This document shows positions 1-12,313 of a stretch of DNA of 64,000 nucleotides, piece by piece. Source of the DNA: Calvatia gigantea (taxonomy: Eukaryota > Basidiomycota > Agaricomycetes > Agaricales > Lycoperdaceae); contig JACAAK010000004.1 of NCBI GenBank assembly GCA_025093985.1, forward strand, positions 1,736,001 through 1,800,000, in the 5' to 3' direction. The translations under genes and the position numbers were made by a program. The notes beneath the pieces were generated by a model. That model had not been told where the DNA came from and ran no database searches. It worked only from the letters and a program-made list of their open reading frames with translations. Position 1 is the stretch's first letter. The number at the start of each line of letters is the position of its first letter.

Positions 1-150
1 TCCGCTGCGCCGTCGACTGTCACGAACAAATCTTTCTTCCTTTCCTTTCTCTTTGTGGCAGAGTTTTTCATTTTTTCCTTTCCTTTCTTCTGCTTCTTGC
101 GTGACTTCTTATCTTCGGTAGCTTCGCCCGTGGCACCAATGAGGAAACAA
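1..150 (-). CDS. Possible lysine-rich C-terminal or internal exon, cut by the window edge
   Basis: Read on the minus strand, the first ~150 bases are open and encode a very basic stretch with repeated KK, RKK and KGK runs, then a less basic segment ending at the window edge. A pyrimidine-rich tract followed by AG near base 160 could be a splice acceptor. Such tracts occur in nucleolar and RNA-binding proteins, but nothing here identifies a family. The gene, if real, continues to the left of the window. Purine-rich DNA can give this composition without coding, so this is a weak call. Confidence 0.25.
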
Positions 151-363
151 TCTAGGACTCTGAAAGGAAAGCACTTTGCAGGTAATTCTTGGTGTTTGGT
201 GGGTTTGTTTCCAGGAATCTTGCACGCGCGTCCCTGAAATGTCAGCACGTGGTTTTGTCGCCGGAAGTGAGTTCGGGTTGCCCCAACTGTCAGCTCACTT
301 TTCTTACTCACTCCCCTCTCTCTCTCTCGCCCCTTTACCCCTCTATTCTTCTTTGTTTCCTCC

Positions 364-1331
364 ATGGGTCTTTCAATATCTACTTTGTTCAGCTCATTGA
401 CATCGCTGGTACGATGGAGTAAAGACCAAGATGTTCGGATTTTGATGTTGGGTTTGGACTCTGCTGGAAAGGTGATGTTCAAAGTAATTTATGTAAAAGC
501 TAACTGCTTGACTGATATATTTTCCATTATTCGCTTTCGTAGACAACTATTCTGTATCGTTTGCAGGTCAGTCATGTACTCAGGGGCACTCCGACCTGTT
601 CTGACTAATGTCTTTATAACCAAGATTGGCGAAGTTGTGTCTACGATACCTAGTAGGTCACTCCCACCCATTTTCGGTAGCACTGGTACTGACGAGTGGT
701 CGTAGCCATTGGATTCAACGTGGAAACAGTTCAGGTAGGCTTGGTTCCATTCAATCTGCACACCTCGGTGTTAATTCGCCTCCTTTCCAGTATAAGAACA
801 TCAAGTTCCAAGTGTGGGACTTAGGAGGACAGTCGAGTATCCGGTATCCTCACTGTCCATAACTACGCAGACACCACCTTAATACGTTACATCCACAGGC
901 CGTACTGGCGATGCTACTTCCCGAACACATCAGCAATCATCTACGTCATTGATTCGTCTGACCGCGCACGCATGGGCACTTCACGAACTGAATTACTCAC
1001 GATGCTCGCAGAGGAGGAACTCAAAGGGGTGCCCCTTCTCGTTTTCTGCAATAAGCAAGACATAGAGGGTGCGTTAAAGCCGGAGGAGATTAGTGAACAA
1101 CTCGGACTTGCCGGTGGGGAGAAGTCTCGGCCGTGGAGTGTTAGAGGTAGTTCAGCAACGAAGGGTGAGGGACTCGAAGAGGGACTCGATTGGTATGTTT
1201 CCAGGTATAATATTGTATCCGCGTACTCATTTTCCTCCAAACCAAAGGTTGGTGAATACCATCCAACAGAAGTGACTGATCCCGCAGGGTTTGCTTGTCC
1301 ACTCCAGCTGTCGGACTTGGTCACTACATAG
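364..1331 (+). CDS. ARL1: ARF-like small GTPase, ARL1 type
   Basis: A Golgi-associated GTPase of the Arf/Arl family; in other eukaryotes ARL1 recruits GRIP-domain golgins. The start is MGLSISTLFSSL, with Gly2 available for N-myristoylation. Six exons can be joined in frame: the P-loop GLDSAGKTT is split by the first intron (exon 1 ends at 471), switch I contains PTIGFNVETV, switch II contains WDLGGQ, and NKQD and the SSATKGEGL segment follow. Splice joins are GT-AG with 50-100 bp introns. Length and order match an Arl of about 180 residues. After GLDW the last exon is not clear: the frame runs open to the stop at 1329-1331, but the usual LVNTL-like C-terminus is missing, so the 3' end is unresolved. 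The identity as an Arl protein is firm and the ARL1 subtype is likely. Confidence 0.85.
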
Positions 1332-1541
1332 CTATTGCTGTTGACCTGGATATCATTTGCATTGGTATACCGTACCCAGTAATTTACTCATTATTTGGCA
1401 TGAAGCGATACGCGAGACCGGCGAGTCCCATCGCTTCATGATACGAACTACATGGCCAATGAGAAGATACAGTGGATTAATTTACAAGAAAATCATGAAA
1501 GGAAATCCTCAGTAGCGCGAAGGACAAAGTAACCCCGAAGT

Positions 1542-3377
1542 TCATACAACCTGTTTTGACCAGTACCAGTCCCACTGTGCCTCGTCGGGATCTTCCTGGC
1601 ATTGCCGGTACACTTCGACATCAGGCCGCCAGACACGAACTGTCCCATCATCAGCACATGTTGCCAGACATCCGTCTGCCCAATCCACAGCGCCCACTTC
1701 TCCTTTCTGTCCTTGCAATTCCACCGCACCGCACCCTTCCGGACCTGCACCGGACCTTCCCGCTCCGGTAACTTCAAAGAGGAAGGTGCTGGACTTGGGG
1801 CTACTCGCCCCACAGGCAAGCCAATTACCACAGGGCGATAGAGACAGACCGACGTAAAATGAGCCAGCTTGCATGGTATCGTCCGCAAAACCGACTGATT
1901 GAGCAGCTAAAGTCGGTAAGGTATACGTGTGGATCCTCGAATCCTGACCCATGCCGAATATAAGGCCAGCAGTTGGGCCAAAGCCTTGGGCGAGACTGAT
2001 AATCCCCCTGGGTCTTCTGGAACCATTGAACGTTGTGGGGTCTGTGGGTGATGAATATAGTGCCGGAGGAGGTTTAGCTTTCGAAGAGCGAGATTTTCGG
2101 GGGGTTTCTGGGTTTCGAAGGTCCCAGAAGCGGAGTATCCTAATTTGATAGTCAGCCTTCGTTATATTGGGTGGCACTGACTATACATACCCGTCGAACG
2201 CGCCGCTGCTAACCAACCCGTACGGGTCTCCGTCAGGGTATATTAGACTGGTTACCGTCTTCGGCATTGGAACATGCTTCTTGTTCTTCCTTACTTTTGG
2301 CTTGGTAGGATCCTCATGTGCATCCAAGATTGCGACGACAGGATTCAGAACGGATACGCCTTCTTTGGATTTTGTCGTGCCCATCCGTAGGTCCCATAGG
2401 CAGATTGTACCATCCCTTCCACCAGTGGCCAACAACTGATCATTTGTCGGATCCCAAGCCACCGTTTTCACCGTGCTTGTATGGCCATGAAGAACATGCG
2501 TTACGATGTTCTTCTCGATAGACGTTATGCGCGAAGAATGATCACCAGAGCATGTCACAATTTGTGTGTCCGTCCTATTCCACTTCAGGTCGAAGATTCC
2601 ATTGGCATGAGGCTGAAGGACATTACGCGTGGGTTCTGCATAAGATTGTTGAAAAAAAAAACTTAAGAACGCGTGGATGACTTACCAGGATCCCAAGGTT
2701 TTCGTTTGGAAGTGTTGACAACCTGGATAGTCCCCTCCTCTGTTGCAACGGCGAGCAATGGCTGTCCGCCAGACTTGGCAGCTAACGGAAATACTTTGTT
2801 AGCCTGAATTCCCATCGACCGGGAGGTAGACATACCATGAGAATAAGAACAAGCATAAGGAGGCGTCAAGAAAGAATTAGCGTTTAACGATTGGCAAGTA
2901 TAGACATCGCCCTTGAGTGAAGAGACGAATGATTGCAGAATAGGTCGTGTCGTAACTGAATCTCGTCAGAATTTTATGCCCGGAAATCCGATGGAAGTAT
3001 ATACCATTCAATCCAGTGCTTCTATGAGCGGATGTGGACGCAAAGGCTGATTGAAAATGGAACGCGGTTCGTCGACGTGCTTTCGCATGAAATGCGGTAG
3101 ATTCCCTATCCATCTGTTCCCCATCCTCATCACTGTCTTCAAATAAGTTTGGATCCTCTTCCTCCGTTTCGTCTTCCAGGTCCTGATCCGCAGGTCCATA
3201 TATCCTTGATCGTTTCCGACCTCCCTCTTGTATATTTTTTTTGGCTGGACGTTTGCGGGGTGGTGGTTCTTTAGGTGGCGTTGGGAGGGGTACTTTTCGT
3301 ACTCGAGGGCGAGTTACGTCAAAATTAAGACGGTCTTCAAGTATAACGCGAGGCGAGGAAGCTGGACTCGGAAGCAT
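1542..3377 (-). CDS. cdt2: Cdt2/DTL (denticleless) WD40 substrate receptor of CRL4 ubiquitin ligase
   Basis: Cdt2 is the WD40 receptor that brings PCNA-bound substrates such as Cdt1 to Cul4-Ddb1 for ubiquitination during S phase. The likely start is the ATG at 3375-3377, giving an N-terminal basic and acidic tail rich in PPK and EDE. The propeller then begins with LTPPYACSYSHG and AVATEEGTIQVVNTSKR, which match the first blade of DTL proteins. Later blades show GIFDLKWNRTDTQIVTCSGD, GHTSTVKTVAWDP, GGRDGTICLWDLR and, at the C-terminus, ATCADDGTVRVW. The WDLR and WDPT motifs fit the Ddb1-binding WDXR-type boxes. At least four short introns are needed. The protein is about 550 residues, shorter than animal DTL because it lacks the long C-terminal tail. 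The neighbour on the right is transcribed away from it. Confidence 0.82.
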
Positions 3378-3535
3378 CTTTGGCGGGGGAGGCGGGGTGG
3401 CCGGGAGAGAATTACGGGCAAGACGTTCAACGTGCCCACCATTTCGTCGCGTCGTGTCACAGCGCATGGCGGTGTGACGCATCAACGGAACAACTCCTTA
3501 TGCTAACACATTGGAGGTGGGTTAAACAGATCCGT

Positions 3536-3899
3536 CTAAGAACCCTTGATAGACGTCACAACCAAATTGAAGGCGTCGTAGGCATCCAAACTCATCCAGG
3601 TACTGCGCTGATCTTGCCATCCTCCCCAGGTGAGTGGGTGGAAGTTCGACAATCCAGAACGCTTGTTTTGAACAACACAATATCCCCAGTCGGGCAATCC
3701 ATCGCTAATGGAACCAGAGTGTTCAGATCCATTGCAACGTCGTAAGTTCTTGTTGGCTGTTCCGCAAGTGTGGCGAAGAGAGTCGTGTTCAGCTGCGCGA
3801 ATCTGCGCTGAGCGCTGTGACGGACACGTGAAGATTTCAATGGATCGGGAGATCGGCCGACCTTACTTCCGTATAAGGTAATAACGACGACACCCTCAT
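3536..3899 (-). CDS. Putative small two-exon protein, 103 residues, unknown function
   Basis: On the minus strand an ATG at 3897-3899 opens an 11-codon exon. A 52-bp GT-AG intron (3815-3866) follows, then a 93-codon exon ending in TAG at 3536-3538. The joined frame has no stop and gives a 103-residue product rich in Trp, Ser and Gly, with no signal peptide, membrane helix or motif I recognise. It sits between Cdt2 and LYS12, and only about 80 bp separate its start from the LYS12 start, which would make a very tight divergent promoter. A different minus-strand frame is also open across this region and into LYS12, so chance openness is a real alternative. Confidence 0.33.
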
Positions 3900-3979
3900 T
3901 GCAGAAATTTTGGTTCACCATCCGAGCACAGTCATACAGGCTGCCTACTTCCGGGTGTATTGCAATCTGAGGATACAAA

Positions 3980-5608
<1,629 letters not shown>

Positions 5609-6094
5609 CTGTCCCTCTGATCTTCCACTAAGTGTATCAACAGAGCTGGCGTTCTCGTTGTTTCCGTATCACTTGCTACCATCTTACATTGCGTTCCGTA
5701 GTAGCGGTCTGTCCCACTCGTGCATTATAGCAAATTTTGATTTTCTTTTCTATTCTTCCCTCTTGGCTTTCGAGAACCGGACGCAAGAAGTTGTCAATTC
5801 ATGGATATATTCCTTCATGTACCTGTCGTTCGGAGCGCGATGTATATGGGACAAGTGGCAATCAATTGAAACAAAATGTTGTGGTTCACTGTTGGGAGCA
5901 ACATCGCCATTCGTGCTAGTAAGTGGGAGGCCCTAGACCATACACAAATCATGAGGGAACACCATGCATATGCCATCGCATAGCTGCTTTCCTGACTTCA
6001 TAATGAGCATACAACCGATCCGATGAACAAGATTCATTCCCAGGCATACGTGGGCCAAACTTTTCACACTATTTACCATAACTCTTCAAACAAT
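5609..6094. other. Intergenic interval between convergent LYS12 and the membrane-protein gene
   Basis: The interval is stop-rich in all frames. It would hold the 3' untranslated ends of two convergent genes. I see no repeat, RNA gene or conserved motif in it. Confidence 0.5.
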
Positions 6095-7350
6095 TTACAT
6101 AGGCTTGGGAATTGTAGGTAGTCGGGGATGATATCCAAGTGGTAGAGCACTCTTCATTGCCCTTTGATCCTCTTGATACCTAGGTCTTGGCACACCTCCT
6201 GTACTTGGGGGAGCACGTCCGCCGACAGGACTCCGAACTGACCTCCGTTCCTCGTAGATCGGCGCGGGAACCCTCCTCACGACCTCCATACGTGGCGCAT
6301 CAGGGGGACTGGTCGCAGGTGCGCTCAACTTAGACCGCGACCGAGGTGAACGGGCTCGTTGTTGGCGCATCGCCAGACCAGCAGACACCGACGAAGGTAG
6401 GACAGCGTCCGATGGAAGGAACGGGTTCTTGAGGTTCTGACGTGAGAACCAACTTCGTCGCCGGCGGCCTGAAGCAGAGTCGAGGGTTCCCGTTTGACGA
6501 TCTGGTTGACCTGGGATGGGTCGGCTGTTCGGTACCACGAGACCTTTGGGGGATACCTGCACGCGACGCCGATTGGTCTTTTCTCGCGCTTCGACGGCAA
6601 GGACCGTGCGTGCGAGGTTGGCATTTTTGAAGGGACTAGGAGGGGGAAAGCCTGGTGGGTTCCCTGGACGATCGAGAATACTGGGGTATCGTGGGCGACT
6701 ATTCGGTGCCACAGGGAGTGGCCGAGCAATAGGATCAGACCGATCCTGGATCGGTGGTAACGGGAGGTCTTTCTGAAGCGACCCCGTATGTTGGTTTGTC
6801 GTGTCCTTTCGAGAGAGGAAGTAGCGAAGGCGATTTAGATGAGACGATTTTGCATTGATTGGATAGTCTTCATCTGCCAGGATTTTCTTTTCCCTCTCCA
6901 GTCCTCCTCCCTTGGACTCGAGCACCCACCAATTCGTCCCCTTTGCCGATTGCAAGTCAATATGCCACCACTGTGGTTTCTCCTCTTGTGGTTTCTCCTC
7001 CGAGTCCGTGGCCCCAATTCCATCTTCTATCTGATTCATAGCGCGCTTCCGTTTTCGGAGGTATAGTATGAATCCTATCAGGGCTACTAGCAGAATTACT
7101 CCTGCCACTAGCACCGATATTATGACTGTAGGATTGATTCGCTTGGCGACTTGCGACGAGGAGGACCGACTAGTCACTTAAGTTTAAATGAAGGGGCAGG
7201 GTAGATGTGAACTAGAACCTACGCAAAGTATTTTACGATACTTGAGTTCCGAGGAACGTTGGCATCGGTTTTCTGGCTATCATGATATGCATATCCTGGT
7301 TGAACCAGCAGCGGAAAGGTGAAGAACCAGCTCCAAAGAGAGATCGCCAT
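6095..7350 (-). CDS. Orphan type I membrane protein with short ectodomain and long basic cytosolic tail
   Basis: Exon 1 (7350 down to 7242) starts at the ATG at 7348-7350 and encodes a signal peptide beginning MAISLWSWFFTFPLLVQ. A 65-bp GT-AG intron (7177-7241) joins it in phase to exon 2 (7176 to 6095), giving 396 residues. The ectodomain is only about 30 residues and Ser-rich. One strong membrane helix follows (INPTVIISVLVAGVILLVAL onward), then LRKRKRA as a positive stop-transfer signal. The ~320-residue tail is disordered and rich in Pro, Arg and Ser, with polyproline patches (LPLPP, FPPPSP) that could bind SH3 domains. I recognise no family. The layout resembles fungal plasma-membrane sensor or adaptor proteins, but that is only by analogy. 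Confidence 0.6.
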
Positions 7351-8011
7351 TTTTTACAGCACGAGGGCTCCCAGAGTCCTCCGTTCCAGACGGTGCTGTA
7401 GCGAACGATAAAAGATGGGTGGTGAGAAACCAGTCTACAGGGCTCTTGCTTGCGTTTCTGCCTGGTATATATTGCCAAAGGAGCCTAGTTACGATGGCGC
7501 ATAGCCGGTTGTGATGTATTACTTGGGTTGCAGCAAGTATAACAAATGATGAATGCGTTGCATGTTTCATACATTGCACCAAAGATAACGGAGTATTTTG
7601 TGCTGAGTAAATGGGTTAAGAGTCACTAGCCCTAGTCAAGAGGAAGCAGGATCCCTGTCAGTCCCCAGTATCAATGAGGTGGTCTGGACTGGGCGACATC
7701 TTCTGGTAGCAAATGGAAAGAATCGTTAAGTATAGTGAACTTGGTGTCATACCTGGTCACGGTTCGTGTGACATCTTTTGAGACTGCTCCCTCGGCGTCT
7801 CGTGTTGGGGGATGGTCCACGGGGACATCTCCTCCCAATTACATCCCTTCCCCTTATCGCCCATAGAAGCTCCCAGCGCTCCTGCGTTGACGGAGGGTCC
7901 CTGGACATCTTTGTATTAAAACTGGCCCTACTTTTACGATTATATCCACTGCCCTCATCCAGCCCGTGACTCATTTCGATATAGAAAAACAGATAAAACC
8001 ACCGACAGTCC
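7351..8011. other. Divergent intergenic region
   Basis: This 660-bp interval separates two divergently transcribed genes and should hold both promoters. Frames in it are broken or lack an ATG. No TATA box or repeat stands out. Confidence 0.4.
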
Positions 8012-10783
8012 ATGGCAAAGAAGGCGAAGCCCAAAGCGAAGGAGGATGATAAACCGGTGAAAGGAGGAGGAACAAAGCCAATCAAAGTCGTCACTTTTGA
8101 AACCCCACTCAAACCAGGTTCGTACTCCAATTCAAACGCGATTATAAGCGCAAAGGAGGTTTTCATTGAGATTTACTCAACCATAAGTCATCTAGACCCC
8201 CAAGAACGAGCCCAATTTTCGGATAACTGGCAAGGGCTTACTCAAAATCATGGTGATGAAACCGCCGCGTCAGGTCCGGCTGCGTGGGGAGAAAACGAGG
8301 GTGGAGGTTGGAATAATCCACCATCTGCCTGGGCTCAGCCCTCCGCAACTGGGTGGAACAGTCCAACATCTGAACCCCTTCCTGTCCCTCCGCCCCTTCC
8401 TCCAGCAACACGTTCTCCGCCGCCGACCTCCCCTCCACCTCCCCGTCCACCCTCAAGTCCACTTGGCGCCCAATCACCTAAAGATAGGAAGGGACCAATG
8501 CTGGACGAACCACATGACGAGTATCATACTTGGGACGGTGACAGCCACCATGGCGCGGAAAATCATGACCATTGGGAGGGATCTCCTCTTAGCAATGTGT
8601 CGAGTCATATCCCCCCAGCACATCCTACCGCCGAGTCTCACCCGGCAGCAAACGAATCACAATCATTTACAGCCGCAGCAGCAGCTATGAGAGATGTGAA
8701 ATACACCTCTGCTAGTGAAATGGCTCGGCGAAATGCGCGAACCCCCGCAGCTGCACCGCAATCCCCACCTCAGCCCATTCCAGCCCCGTCAATTCCTCCA
8801 GCCCCTGTTCCGCCTACTTCGGGTATGCAATCTCATTCGCACATGTCCCCGCAGCAATGGGCTGCATGGTCAAAATCGACACCAGCATCACCGCCCCCGA
8901 GTTCCGTAAATCGGTTCGGTAACAGGGACGATTACGCCGTCGTAGCAGCCGCTTTGGACAGGGATATCAAGAAGGCTGCTGCCGCCGCGGGTCATTACAA
9001 CCCGAAACAGCGCCGGCCAATGGATAGCGCTCGCTGGGAACCATCGACTTCCCGGTCTGCCTGGGATCATCCGAAAGGTAACCCTCAGAATCAGCAAGGA
9101 AAGCGTAGCAGCGGTGGATGGCCTCAACCAACAGGAGCAGATACTTGGGGTGCCCATAAGGGAGACGACGCTGGATGGGGCACGAGCTCGAAGAGGAGAA
9201 GCGGTGGCGGTGTTTGGGGAAACGGAAGCGAGGCGGGATGGAGCCAGAGTGGCACTTCGGGACAGCACCATACACTGAAACGTCAGCCCCATGCTTCATC
9301 TTCGAAACATCACAAAATGTCCAAAGATTGGCAACAATGGGGTCGGGAGGAGGAAACCGATGACGAGGATGAGGGCGAGGATGAGGAAGAGGAATGGGAA
9401 GATGATGACTGGTATGGCGACCAGCCGCAGAAGAAGGATCAGTGGGGAAACCCAGGGCGTAGTTCTTTCGGAAAGGATACTAGTGGATGGAATACATCAG
9501 GTGGTGACGGTTGGGGTATGACTTCTACTGGTTGGGATCAACCACAGAATGATCAAGGGTGGGGAGACTCCAAGGTGATTACTGATCCTCCAGAGAACGC
9601 CGGGTCCAGGAATGTCCTGTCGCCCCAGCAGCGCTCGCAAATCTTGAACATGTTGCTCAATTCTCCACAGGGGCAGAACTCACAGGCTTCGCGGTTTCCT
9701 CAAGGTGTTGCACTTAGCGATAATCCAGTCCCCGGAAAAGGTCACAAGCCAGAATCGTCCTGGGGTCAACATGACGCTTGGGGAGGACATGATGCTGGAT
9801 GGGGTCCGATTCACGAGGAAGACGAGGAAGAGACTGATAGCGAAGACGAGTACCCCCATCCTCCCCCCAAGTCTCACGATCCTTGGAGCAATAAAATCGA
9901 CGACACTTCTTATTCAATGCCTTCGAAAACGCTGGCGTATGCCTACAAGGACACCAAGACATCCTTGAACCACGCAAAGCCTAGGGATAGCATGCAAGAC
10001 TACACCACGGTCCAATTTATCGAGTCTCATAGCGCTGCATTGAAACCGGTAGAACAAGCTCTCTTTGGGAAAGCGCGGTGGGCAAAAGATCGAATCCATT
10101 GGATGTTCCCGCCAGATAAGGATGAACGTGTCTCTCTGCTCCTCGCTTGGATAGAGTCCATGTCATATCATCTGGCAGGTTTGGGCGTAAGTCTTATTCG
10201 CCCTGAACTAACGAGGACCCGAAGCTAACTATGCTCCATATAAGCTACATAAATTCCTACAATCTAGAGAAAGAGGAGCACTCATCACTAATGCCGCTTT
10301 TCGTCTACCGCAACACCCCGACCAACCTGTTTTCGACTGGCTCACGTTTGACCAACTACAAAACACTATGGACAAAATCATGCAAGAATCTGTCGTGTTC
10401 TACGATCCCGCTACGCAAGTGATTGTGTTTGTGTTGTTGCCATCCAAGAGCGGTAACAGTGTGGCCATGTGGAGGAGGAAGATAACTGTGCCCAACAACA
10501 CACGGCTCAGATATCAATCGCATCTAACTCAGGCTATGGCAGGTTTGAAAAGGGAGAAGGATTATACCGTGTATGTTGACCGGTAAGCAAGCAAGGGTAC
10601 TCTCATGAGAATATTGTTGAGCTTGCGTTCCAGGTTGCCTCTGAAACCTGAAGATCCTGATAAACCTAAGGCCGTGGAAACACCCAAAGCAAAACAAACC
10701 TCAAAAAAGCTCTCAAAAGGTATACCAAAAGATGGGCCAGCACCAGCCAAAAAGAAAAGAAAATGGTGGCAAGTTTTCAAGTG
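8012..10783 (+). CDS. GW/WG-repeat, low-complexity protein with conserved C-terminal domain
   Basis: Exon 1 runs from the ATG at 8012 to a GTAAGT donor near 10188; two further exons end at KRKWWQVFK and a stop near 10783. The product is roughly 900 residues. The N-terminal part is rich in Pro, Ser, Gly and Trp, with about twenty WG or GW dipeptides (for example AWGENEGGGW, DDAGWGTSS, GDGWGMTS, NDQGWGDS). An acidic run around residues 450-470 (TDDEDEGEDEEEEWEDDDW) and a second DEEETDSEDE run break it up. The C-terminal ~250 residues look folded: FLQSRERGALITNAAFRLP, then FYDPATQVIVFVLLPSKSG. From memory this end may correspond to a basidiomycete family labelled CcmS-related, but I cannot check that. 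The tail is Lys-rich. GW repeats in other eukaryotes can bind Argonaute; whether these do is unknown. Confidence 0.7.
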
Positions 10784-11114
10784 AACCGAACCTTAATTCT
10801 GCTTGGGACCTTTAGTCCTTGTGTTCTTTTCGTTCCTTCCCCCTGTTTTCCATATGTTTCATTCATATGTTTTCGTAAAGTATGTTCTTCACCGTGTTTT
10901 GTACTTCTACGTACCCCCCTTGTAACATTAATATCAAATTTTACCATTAATTGTTATAGATACTTTCCGTAGAATAAACAGGAGACCATTCACGTGCCCA
11001 AACATCGTCATTTATCTTCCCGATAGACACTTTATGTAAGTGTTTCCCGTCAATTTAAATGAGAAGTGAAACGGCGACGAACTCCTAGAATGCGCACCAC
11101 CAACCGCCGAGATC
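10784..11114. other. Intergenic, T-rich 3' flank then promoter
   Basis: The interval is pyrimidine-rich after the stop of the GW protein, consistent with a 3' untranslated region. An upstream region of the next gene on the same strand follows. No RNA gene or repeat is visible. Confidence 0.4.
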
Positions 11115-12043
11115 ATGACACAACCTATTGAAGAACCTAAGCTACCAAACCACCCTTCAGCTCCTATCATTGTGACGCAGCAGCTACTCACTGGCACGCA
11201 CTCAAAGCGATGGAAACAGGAGCGAAAGACACATCACCGGTTCTTTCGTCCGTGTTGCTTTCGTAACTAGTATCCTCTTACCCCTTGCCGTGGTACCATA
11301 CATACTTTCCCGAAGACGTATCTCTGGATTGCAGCGGAGGTTTGAAGCATTGGAGTCGAAGTTGAGCGCAATGGAAAGGCGGCTGAGCGTCAGTACTTCG
11401 GAAATTTCGAACCTCAAAGACGAGCAAATGAAGATGAGAGGTTTGCTGCACGAGATAATGCAAGGGTCGGACGAGATGCGGCATAACGCGACACAACATG
11501 CCGTGGCACAGAGTCAAAGAAATGAGGCGATACAATCGCAGATACGCAAGCTATTGGACGAAACACAAGAGATACGGTATTTAGGTACAAGCTGTCCATT
11601 CTTATGGCTAATAAAGTGTCTGTGTTTTACAGGGCACAAGCCGTGATACTTCAAGCACTTGGAACATCTCTTGCTGACGTCGCTGCTTTTATGCATGAAA
11701 TGGAATTGCAGATGGGCCTCCAGAGTGGAAATGATACAGACAAGCGTGGTATCCACCGATTGCGATTATTGGCCCTTCAGATGCAGAACATAACACAGAA
11801 AGAAAGTGATAAGGTGAGTGTCCTCGTGCTGTAAACGAAGCAGCTTGTTGGGAGGTCTGACATGATGCCTAACCACGCTTAGAAGGATTAATCCTGTCAT
11901 TGCAGGAGGCCATGTGGTCGCAGGGTGTGATGCATGTGATGTATGATCGGAGGGATAATTATGTGTTTATCGAAGCACTGGAAATACACAAGTCAAGAGG
12001 TTTCATCGGACCACAGAATGTAGACCCAGGAGGTACACAATAA
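11115..12043 (+). CDS. Small membrane-anchored coiled-coil protein, frame broken once
   Basis: Starting at the ATG at 11115-11117, the frame gives an N-terminal segment MTQPIEEPKLPNHPSAPIIV and then a basic stretch before meeting a stop. A second frame begins in the same place with VRVAFVTSILLPLAVVPYIL, a clear membrane helix, followed by a coiled coil (LQRRFEALESKLSAMERRLS onward). No AG acceptor lies in the right phase, so the two parts join only if one extra base is present near 11241-11260. Two more introns lead to LGTSLADVAAFMHEMELQMG and a last exon EAMWSQGVMHVMYDRRDNY ending at 12043. I do not recognise the family. The helix plus coiled coil suggests an organelle-membrane tether or organiser, an inference from architecture only. 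Confidence 0.5.
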
Positions 12044-12313
12044 CCATGTATATTATCGAAACCCACAGGATTGTTACATACGACCTATGGCCGGATCAGA
12101 AGTGGATGTGTCAAAGGAGTAGTTTTCTCACGTGTCCACATTCACTTCTTGCATCTCTCTTCCCTCACCTGTCCTGCGCGGACTTTCTCGCTGCCTAACC
12201 CAGAGCACGGGATATGCAAATATTATTGGGGTCTTGAACTACATACCTCCTGGCGTCTGCAACATCTCCCCCAATTTTTTTTTTTTGCTTAATTAACACC
12301 TGCTATCGGAGTC

